DNA of 34,638 bases from Flavobacteriales bacterium. GTDB taxonomy: Bacteria; Bacteroidota; Bacteroidia; Flavobacteriales_D; Sanyastnellaceae. Each line of letters begins with the position of its first letter. Position 1 is the first letter of the stretch. The position numbers and the translations under genes were made by a program. Below, in pieces: positions 17,901 to 24,600 of the stretch. The DNA lies in contig CANFLZ010000023.1 in assembly GCA_947448135.1 (NCBI GenBank), positions 1 through 34,638 of the forward strand, given 5' to 3'. The notes beneath the pieces are model-generated. The model did no database searches. It was given only the letters and a program-made list of their open reading frames with translations, and was not told where the DNA came from.

Positions 17901-18115
17901 GAAGTTCCCTGCGAAAAATCATGCAGACGATCGAGAATACGCTTCTTCATTTCTGAAGCAGCGTTATTGGTAAAAGTAATCGCCAAAATATGCGTGTAGC
18001 GATCGGCTGCTTCTTCTCGCAAACAAAGACGCAAATATTGCTTGACCAAACTATATGTTTTTCCACTACCCGCGGAACTGCGACAAACCCAAAATCGTGG
18101 TGATTGAACTCTCAT
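14897..18115 (-). CDS. addA: UvrD-like helicase with C-terminal RecB-type nuclease (AddA-like)
   Basis: 1072 residues; helicase-nuclease subunit for processing DNA double-strand ends before RecA loading. Superfamily I motifs are visible: Walker A SSAGSGKT (13-20), motif Ia AITFTNNAASEMKKRI, Walker B/motif II LLFDEFQDTS, motif III VGDGKQSIYRWRNGD, and a late MTVHRSKGLEFPVV motif. The C-terminal PD-(D/E)XK nuclease shows GKADEIRPD and LIDFKTGK (D1027, K1029), with a downstream Q (VNQYLRVL), so both activities look intact. The likely partner AddB is encoded about 11 kb away on the other strand (29031-31781), not adjacent as in many genomes. The start ATG follows a -7 box by six bases. Confidence 0.9.
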   Translation of the reverse strand: MRVQSPRFWVCRSSAGSGKTYSLVKQYLRLCLREEAADRYTHILAITFTNNAASEMKKRILDRLHDFSQGTSLPDSSGAKELFLEIAQDLSLDPFTLEERAQKTLTHILHHYHRFSVSTIDAFIHRIVRSFARDLWMHPDFDIEMDADRVLEEVVDRCLDQTGKNEALTQYLKRLVQFQMDEGKTWNPKSVMMDFAKTMYNEKGMEALQRQQDLKLEDFSKVFLELIKWRDQLASKPIAFAKRAVELLESCSIEFKEHHYYGGQQYTKLKTLSQSVVVNDVANPFMSAELSSRWISAMESNWHRIKGKDPVKASFESNAEEITKNVLELWAWYRSEEIRTFYLVDKWIANFYALGLVHYLYDVAEELKLERNFLMIQDFHQVISKVIIDNPAPFIYEKVGERYDDLLFDEFQDTSQLQWRNFLPLVHQSLSKGGEVFIVGDGKQSIYRWRNGDVKQFVQLPNVPMNEGLQGLKDLLDNSYQPMHLATNFRSFKNVVLFNNAIFEKLRSRMTPLMAAVYEGQEQAIQSKHDGMVQWNLFQDEERAREHLITELVAQVRECQQAGFALSDIAILTRKGKKDAGPIAQALKEAGIAINTQDSFLLAQSPKVRLIMAYLAYLAKPKELFYRFDLVRSIGEVFTNEFDRHQAILSSIVVVKRKDHDRHELGDIAGVINQWNDKLPMTWTPGSSAYDMARLAVATMRMEVDEYIEFLLDQLSQKSQIWGYYPTEVVRWWDKAKQKLCINSNVSNDALQIMTVHRSKGLEFPVVIYPRFQSKKPSQQIWVPVNEKNIPIKDALLNFSGDAPKYFHPDAFFDEYEEGVLDTLNLMYVAQTRAVQRLYILQEDKDAGSEATEGEGWSDGAVAKNISDWMRDNAASLSETSWLWGKKENAIQEKRELPIVQIESLNEAEDFRELKIRYSATKRHQPYVNRASLRKGELYHAFLQSLLLFPDENSQWLYTAQKGFDLTSEEKLELNQLKSDVMASSEFKQWLQLEGTWFIEQPMIIGKADEIRPDAYCVQKEGIVLIDFKTGKRKNEDQLQVNQYLRVLTDIWKLPVKGFLYYTKEHACIELY

Positions 18116-18121
18116 TACTGA

Positions 18122-18129
18122 CGAAAATA
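18122..18129 (-). promoter_or_regulatory. Possible -7 promoter box of addA
   Basis: Read on the minus strand, TATTTTCG, identical to the box at 10422. Only six bases separate it from the addA ATG at 18115, so the message would have almost no leader. No TTG lies at the expected -33 distance. Confidence 0.4.
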
Positions 18130-18186
18130 AAAGACTTTATTCGCCATTTAACAGCAAGTTATTCATTGTTGATATAATTTTAGAGG

Positions 18187-18957
18187 ATGAATCAATTGAA
18201 AAATATCTTCGGTCTTTTGGGGTTGGCCATTTTTCTATCGCAATGCTCAGCCTGCAAAGAGCCGAATGGTCCAGATTCCAACACAAAATCCAATTATATT
18301 ATTCATTGGATTACCCAATACCAGAACCAAGATTTGATTCAAGGACAAACATACCGCGACGCATTTCAACGGCGCGTTTTGTTTGAAGATCTCAGAGGAT
18401 ACATTAGTCAAGTAGAATTGATTGACAACCAAGATTCTTCGATTGTATTAAAAGACATTGCCTTGGTGAATTGGTTTGCAGATCCAACCATATCCATAGA
18501 AGGAAGACCCGCCACTATCAAAGCCATTCGATTTTCTTTGGGCGTTCCTGCTCAGCTCAACACCAATGTCGATCCCACCACTTATGCCAATAGTCACCCA
18601 TTGAGTGTCGCAGGTTCTGCTGGTCTTTTTTGGACTTGGAATACCGGTTATATTTTCTACCAACTCAATGGAAAGTGTGAATTGACCGGCTCTGAAAATT
18701 TACCGATGATCGATCCCATTGCATACCATTGTGGCGATGACACTTTGTACAGAACCATCACGTTGAATGTTCCTGAGGTTACTGTTGCCGCTGGCGGTGC
18801 ACAACAATTTAATATTCTATTCGATGCCCAAAAGTGCTTTTGGAATGATACAGACACAATGGACTTTGCTGTCGATTATTTGACCCACACAACAGGCAAT
18901 TTACCCTTGGCGATTCGCGCGATGGATTTGTACCAAAGTGCATTTTCGATTCCATAA
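18187..18957 (+). CDS. MbnP-like lipoprotein (copper-binding protein family)
   Basis: 256 residues. A lipoprotein-type leader has candidate Cys at 20 or 23 (LSQCSAC). The rest matches the MbnP-like family as I know it from Bacteroidota: an N-terminal strand with YIIHW, an LRGYISQVELID segment, IKAIRFSLGVP at about 111-121, and the strongly conserved core AGLFWTWNTGYIFYQL (145-160, with W149 and W151), followed by YHCG and a final strand. In methanotrophs MbnP is a periplasmic protein whose copper site depends on oxidation of a tryptophan to kynurenine by its partner diheme peroxidase MbnH. Here two diheme peroxidase genes follow, the first overlapping by one base. His 40, 137, 181 and 234 are candidate ligands (inference). 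No methanobactin precursor or biosynthesis gene is present. Confidence 0.8.
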   Translation: MNQLKNIFGLLGLAIFLSQCSACKEPNGPDSNTKSNYIIHWITQYQNQDLIQGQTYRDAFQRRVLFEDLRGYISQVELIDNQDSSIVLKDIALVNWFADPTISIEGRPATIKAIRFSLGVPAQLNTNVDPTTYANSHPLSVAGSAGLFWTWNTGYIFYQLNGKCELTGSENLPMIDPIAYHCGDDTLYRTITLNVPEVTVAAGGAQQFNILFDAQKCFWNDTDTMDFAVDYLTHTTGNLPLAIRAMDLYQSAFSIP

Positions 18958-19979
18958 TGAAGGCAGGTCTATTCTTGGGACTTTTCATCTTAATGGCTTC
19001 CTGCTCTTTTCAGGAATCCAATTGCAATTGCGACAATCGATCGGCGAAAATTAGAACCTATGGTATTTTAAAGCAACCTGCAATACCTGCTGATAACCCC
19101 ATGAATTTTTGCGCCATTGAGTTGGGCAGAAAATTATTTTACGATACCCGACTTTCTCAAGATGGCAGCACATCTTGTGGCAGCTGTCACCAATTGTCCA
19201 TGGCGTTTACAGATGGGCAATCGGTTGCCAAAGGTGCGCATCAAAAACAAGGCAATCGAAATTCGCCTACTTTATTCAACTTGGCTTGGTCGCCTTATTT
19301 CATGATGGAAGGCGGCGTAAAGAGTTTGGAAATGCAAAGTCTTGCGCCACTGCTTTCGGCACACGAAATGATGGGTAGTGCCCAATCTTTGCCGACAACA
19401 ATTTTAGAAGATCCCTGTTACGATCAGATGAGCCAGACCGCTTTTCATCGACCCTTGGACTATTTTGTTGTTGTTCGCGCATTGGCTCAATTTCAGCGAA
19501 GCTTGGTGAGCTTGGACAGTCATTTCGATCGAGTGATGTACCACAAAACAGAAAGTTTCACACCCGCCGAGCAAAGAGGTTGGAAGATTTTCAATTCTTC
19601 CACGGCCAAATGTTCCACCTGTCACATCCCTCCATTGTTTACTGATTTTCAATTTTACGATATTGGTTTAAAAGACACTTTAGATTTAGGGAAGGAGCGA
19701 GAAAGTTATCATTCGTCCGATCGATTCAAATTCAAAACACCCACCCTTCGCAACATCGAATTAACACCTCCTTATTTTCACAATGGAATGGTGGATCGAT
19801 TGGATTCCGTTATCGCATTGTACAACCGCGGAGGAGATGCGAATCGCGCGCAGAAGAGTCATTCCATTCGTCCCATGAACTGGACCGAAGAAGAGAAAAA
19901 AGATTTGCTTGCCTTTTTGATGACATTAACGGATTGGAATGCTGTTCAAAATGAAAGGTGGTTACCTTTGTCTGAATGA
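18957..19979 (+). CDS. Diheme cytochrome c peroxidase family lipoprotein (MbnH-like), atypical
   Basis: 340 residues. Lipobox LMASC (Cys16), then a Cys-rich NCNC segment. Two heme c sites: CGSCH (74-78) and CSTCH (219-223). The C-terminal family segment TPTLRNIE with PYFHNG (272-277) and a YNRGG loop are present. In place of the usual FWDGR motif it has FMMEGG (115-120), so the tryptophan expected between the two hemes is replaced by Met117. The nearby acidic motif reads AHEMM. The ATG overlaps the MbnP-like gene stop (TAATG), and its own stop overlaps the next gene (ATGA). The heme sites indicate periplasmic electron transfer or peroxidase chemistry; the substrate may be the MbnP-like protein (inference). 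Confidence 0.9.
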   Translation: MKAGLFLGLFILMASCSFQESNCNCDNRSAKIRTYGILKQPAIPADNPMNFCAIELGRKLFYDTRLSQDGSTSCGSCHQLSMAFTDGQSVAKGAHQKQGNRNSPTLFNLAWSPYFMMEGGVKSLEMQSLAPLLSAHEMMGSAQSLPTTILEDPCYDQMSQTAFHRPLDYFVVVRALAQFQRSLVSLDSHFDRVMYHKTESFTPAEQRGWKIFNSSTAKCSTCHIPPLFTDFQFYDIGLKDTLDLGKERESYHSSDRFKFKTPTLRNIELTPPYFHNGMVDRLDSVIALYNRGGDANRAQKSHSIRPMNWTEEEKKDLLAFLMTLTDWNAVQNERWLPLSE

Positions 19980-21100
19980 AAACCAGTCGATTTCATATTG
20001 CACTCATTCTATTCATTGTGGCCTTTGCCTATGCCTGTCGATATGACGTGATGGACGATGGTCAGGGCGACACGGAAGAACCAGACGACTTTTCATCCAC
20101 TACCCCATACAATCTTCAGGTTCCACCATTTTTTCCGCCGATGGATATTCCATCCGACAATCCATTGACAAACGAAAGTGTCGAATTGGGACGGTATTTA
20201 TTTTGGGAGAAGAAATTGAGTTTGGACAACAGTATTTCGTGCGGCAGTTGTCATGCCCCCAATCATAGTTTTTCGGACAGCGCTCGATTTTCTTTGGGCG
20301 TCAATGGAACCATTGGCAACAGACAGTCCATGCCATTGGTGAATTTGGGTTGGAGTCAATATTTCTTCTGGGATGGGCGACGTCCAACATTGGAAGCCCA
20401 GATTTTAGATCCCGTTGAAAATCCCATTGAAATGCATGAGCAGTGGGATGATGTCGTTTTAAAACTAGCCCAAGACACCCTGTACCCACCCTTATTCAAA
20501 GCTGCATTTGGAAGTCCAAAAATCACCAAACATCGCGCAGCAAAAGCCATTGCAAGTTTTATTCGAACTATGGTTAGTGCGGGGTCTAAATTTGACAAAC
20601 AACGAATTGGACAATACACTTTCACCGATTCCGAATACAGAGGTTTTGTATTATTTACCACCGAAGGCGGAAGTCCCGATCAAGTGCCAGGAGGCTCGTA
20701 TGGGGCAGATTGTTTCCATTGTCATGGATTTGGTGCGATGCAAATGACCGATGGACTTTTTCATAACAATGGACTGGATGTCCATTTTTCTGCAGATCCT
20801 GGAAGATACAATGTCACACTGCATCCATTGGACAGCGGAAAATTCAAAACACCCACTTTGCGGAATATCGAATTTACTTCACCATATATGCATGACGGAC
20901 GCTTTGCGACACTCAGCGAAGTTGTAGAGCATTACAACAGTGGAGGACATCCCTCCACCACCATTGACTCCTTCATGAAATTCACTTCTGGCGGATTGCA
21001 ACTTTCATCAACTTCAAAAAGTGATTTGATTGCCTTTTTAAAATGTTTATCGGACACTGCTTTTATCAAAAACCCACAATTCAAGGATCCCCATGAATGA
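19976..21100 (+). CDS. Diheme cytochrome c peroxidase family lipoprotein (MbnH-like), canonical motifs
   Basis: 374 residues. The N-terminal hydrophobic segment ends AYAC (Cys21), probably lipidated, and an acidic tether follows. Heme sites are CGSCH (89-93) and CFHCH (246-250). FFWDGR (W132) holds the inter-heme tryptophan, NPIEM (E152) the usual catalytic-side glutamate, and TPTLRN with PYMHDG (303-308) the C-terminal heme region. It is the more canonical member of the pair and carries an extra loop before heme 2 (EGGSPDQVPGGSYGAD). It overlaps the preceding peroxidase by four bases and the YkgJ-like gene by eight, so all four genes should be one translation-coupled unit. Confidence 0.93.
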   Translation: MKTSRFHIALILFIVAFAYACRYDVMDDGQGDTEEPDDFSSTTPYNLQVPPFFPPMDIPSDNPLTNESVELGRYLFWEKKLSLDNSISCGSCHAPNHSFSDSARFSLGVNGTIGNRQSMPLVNLGWSQYFFWDGRRPTLEAQILDPVENPIEMHEQWDDVVLKLAQDTLYPPLFKAAFGSPKITKHRAAKAIASFIRTMVSAGSKFDKQRIGQYTFTDSEYRGFVLFTTEGGSPDQVPGGSYGADCFHCHGFGAMQMTDGLFHNNGLDVHFSADPGRYNVTLHPLDSGKFKTPTLRNIEFTSPYMHDGRFATLSEVVEHYNSGGHPSTTIDSFMKFTSGGLQLSSTSKSDLIAFLKCLSDTAFIKNPQFKDPHE

Positions 21101-21581
21101 AGAATACAAGAAGTGGTTAGACAAAGGGAAGACCGAAAAAAAAACCAACAAAAAGTGGTTGTTGAATCAAAAAAACAATCGACGTCTGGATGAGTTATTC
21201 CATGAACAACATGAAACACTTTTCGAAAAAGTGGATTGTCTGGAATGTGCCAATTGTTGCAAGACCACCAGTCCCATTTTCAGAGATATTGACATTGAAA
21301 GAATCGCACAACATTTGCGCATCCGACCATCAGAACTGACCCAAAAATATTTGCACATCGACGAAGATGGTGATTGGGTATTGAATCAATCACCATGCGT
21401 CTTTTTGGACACCGACAACAAGTGTAAAATTTATGAATTTCGTCCCAAGGCATGCCGAGAATATCCCCATACCGATCGGAAAAACATGAGTCAAATTTTG
21501 GAATTGACCTACCGCAACACCCTTGTATGCCCTGCTGTTGCTCGAATTGTGGATCAAATCAAGACGGCATCTCAACATTAA
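21093..21581 (+). CDS. YkgJ-family cysteine-cluster protein
   Basis: 162 residues, no signal peptide, very basic N-terminus (KGKTEKKTNKKW). The family pattern of clustered cysteines is present: CLECANCC (about 49-56), then SPCVFLDTDNKCKIYEFRPKAC and EYPHTDRK. The cysteines are thought to bind zinc or an iron-sulfur cluster; the biological role of the family is not established. It overlaps the second peroxidase gene by eight bases. Such proteins often sit near unrelated genes, so the link to the heme and copper genes is only positional. Confidence 0.88.
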   Translation: MNEEYKKWLDKGKTEKKTNKKWLLNQKNNRRLDELFHEQHETLFEKVDCLECANCCKTTSPIFRDIDIERIAQHLRIRPSELTQKYLHIDEDGDWVLNQSPCVFLDTDNKCKIYEFRPKACREYPHTDRKNMSQILELTYRNTLVCPAVARIVDQIKTASQH

Positions 21582-21586
21582 CATTG

Positions 21587-21615
21587 AAACGCTAAAAACC
21601 TCTCAAAAAGCGTTT
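21587..21615 (+). other. RNA hairpin between the YkgJ-like and PKD genes
   Basis: AAACGCT (21587-21593) pairs with AGCGTTT (21609-21615) across a 15-base A-rich loop. It lies in the only gap of any size (73 bases) between MbnP and PorP/SprF. There is no T tract, so it is not a standard terminator. It could be a processing or attenuation site, or chance. Confidence 0.25.
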
Positions 21616-21654
21616 AAAAAGACAACCTTTCTAACGGAACTTCGTATACAGATT

Positions 21655-24600
21655 ATGAGAGTTCTGTTTGCTGCAATTTTATTGTTTTTTCAGTTCGGAC
21701 TTTTCGGACAAACATGCCCAAAAGTTTTGGACAATGAAGGAGATCCTTCCAGTCATCCCTATTGGTATAGCTGCTCGGGTGGTGATTTTTTATTCAATCT
21801 CCAAACCACCAGCAACTGGGGAGACGCCAGCATCAATTGGGGCGATGGTTCCGCCATCCAGTCTGTAACGGGATTCAATACCGGCGTTATCATTCCGCAT
21901 ACTTACGCCGCTGCAGTAGACACCTTTGTGGTCACCATTTCTCAAGTCAGCTCTTCTTGTGTTGTGACAGGCGTTGTCGTTATGGAGCAACCCACTGCCG
22001 CATCCATTCAGATTCCCTTTGGTTTCGGCACCCAGGCCTGTGTACCCGCGAGTTTGCACTTCACCAACAGCAGTACCAATGTATCCGCCACCACGCAGTT
22101 TGTGTGGGACTTTGGAGATGGACAAACTTTGGCTGTTGATTATTCGAACTTGAATCAGGTAATCGAACATTTTTACGATCCCGGTGCCGTCAATTGCGAA
22201 ACCCAAGTCACGCTTACGGCTGAAAATTATTGCAATCAATTGCAAGGAAATTCATCGATTGCCACATTCAATCCGATCCATCTTTGGGATAAGGATCAGC
22301 CCAACATTGGCGTGGCCAGTGTAACGCATTGTTATCCCGACACCACTTTTTCTTTCACCAATACAGGAACACGCAATTGCTACAACCAAGGAAACATTTA
22401 CCAGCGATTGGTTAAATGGACTTTTGGAACGGTGAGTGAAGTTGGCGCCAATACGGAAACAGCTTGGCTTCCCTATCCGCCAAACTCGGCGCATGTGGCC
22501 GCATTTCCGGGGGTAGGTGACTATACCATCATCTTGCTCGACAGCAGTTATTGCGGTGTCGCGACAGATACGCAAATCGTCCACATCGTGAATCCCCCTG
22601 TGGCTGAATTTAGCTTTCCGCAAGACACTCTTTGTGTCGGACAAAGCATCACATTCACACCGCTCAATCAGGGTGGTAATATCTACGAATGGAATTTCAA
22701 TGGAACTTGGCAAACTTTGCCCGCTGGCCCTGTGAACTATTCGTTCAATTCTGCCGGAATCAAAACCATCCAATTCCGTATCAGTCAATCCAGCACCGCA
22801 AGTTCTTGCAACGACATTGCCGTACACACGATTGTTGTACTTCCCGCTCCCAGCGCCACCATCACCTATTCTGCCGATGTTGGATGCGACTCGTTATTGG
22901 TCACCTTTGGACAAACCTCTGTAGGTAATCCTACCAATTTCCAATGGGATTTTGATAATGGTCAAACTTATATTGGAACCACTCCACCGGCACAATGGTT
23001 TGTTGGTAATGGCAATTACAATGTGGTTTTGAATGTAGCTGCGAATAATGGTTGCACAGGAACAGCAACCAAAACAATCACCATCAACAACACACCCACT
23101 GCGGCCTTCAGTGTGAGCAATCCCTGTGTCGGACAGACCGTTTCTTTCAACCAAGAAAGCACGGGCAACCCCAATAATTTCAACTGGAATTTTGGCAATG
23201 GCAATACTTCGACACAATCTTCTCCCAATACCACCTACAATGCTGCTGGCGATTATACCGTTCGATTGATAGCGAGAAGGGGAACATGCAGAGACACTTT
23301 GTACCAAACGATCACTGTGTTTGGCCTTCCTACTGCCAACTTCAGCAATACGCCTTCTTCAGGGTGTAGCCCTTTGAATGTTGACTTTCAAAACAACTCA
23401 ACCGGCGCCATCCAATACAGTTGGAATTTCAACGATGGTGAAACGGATACCTTGAGCAATCCTGCTCATACCTTTGTTGCATTAGGCAGTTCCAACCAGG
23501 TGTACCATGTTCAGTTGACCGCAACTTCAGAACACGGCTGCACCAACACTGTGACCCACAATATCAACGTAACGGCAGGCGCATTGGCCAATTTCCATTT
23601 GCAAAACATCACGCCTACGTGTAGTCCACAATCAGTGAATTTCATCAATGACTCGCAAAATGCAGTCAGTTATAGTTGGAATTTTGCAGATGGCAATACC
23701 AGTACAGAAACACAACCCAGTCATGTCTTCTCTGCTTCTGGTGTAGATGTACAGTTTTACGATGTGCAACTGATTGCTTATTCAAACGGAGCCTGTCATG
23801 ACACCACCATGCAAACAGTGGCTGTTTTCCCCGCGCCTAATTTTAACTTGACCACCGAAAATCTTTCGGGTTGCAGCCCCCTAACGGTGAACATGCCTTA
23901 TGTCTTGGGTGCCACGCAATTTCAATGGAATTTCGGGGATGGCGGAACATCGACATTGCCGCAGCCGCAGCATACTTTCAACAGTATCAGCGGCTTGCCA
24001 ACCACCTATAATATCTCATTGATTGCGCGATCTCCTTTTGGATGTTACGACACACTTCAATCGACCCTTTCCGTTGCTCCTGCTCCCAATGCTTCGTTCA
24101 CAATCAGCGCCAACGCAGCATGCGAACCCGCAGTGGTTGAGTTCATCAACACCAGTGATGACGGAACGAATTTCACTTGGAATTGGGGAGATGGAAATAC
24201 CACTTTTTCGAACTTGGATACACTGAACCACACATTTTCCAATCCTGACGATTTTGTACACAACTACAACATCACTTTGAGTACTTCATCGGTGAGTGGG
24301 TGTAGTGACAGTTATACGCAAAACTTCACCTTGTATCCTGAAGTGCATGCTCAATTTACATTGATGAATCCCGACCAAAATTGCTCGCCTTACGCAGCCA
24401 ACTTCGTCAATAACAGCGCTGCAGCACAGCAATTCAATTGGAATTTTGGGGACGGCACTTCATCCAGCAGCGCGCAGAGTATTCATCTCTACACGGCTTC
24501 AGCACAAAGCGACACCACCTACTTGGCCACTTTGATTGCCACTTCCACTTATGGCTGCAGCGACACGGCCTCACTCAATGTTGTGGTTGCGCACACTCCT

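Noticed and set aside
18187-21100. Complete methanobactin biosynthesis operon
   Set aside because: Only MbnP-like and MbnH-like genes are present; no precursor peptide, MbnB, MbnC or transporter gene is seen.
21523-21654. Extension of the PKD protein start into the YkgJ-like gene
   Set aside because: The added residues are not signal-like, and a clean signal peptide begins at the ATG at 21655.
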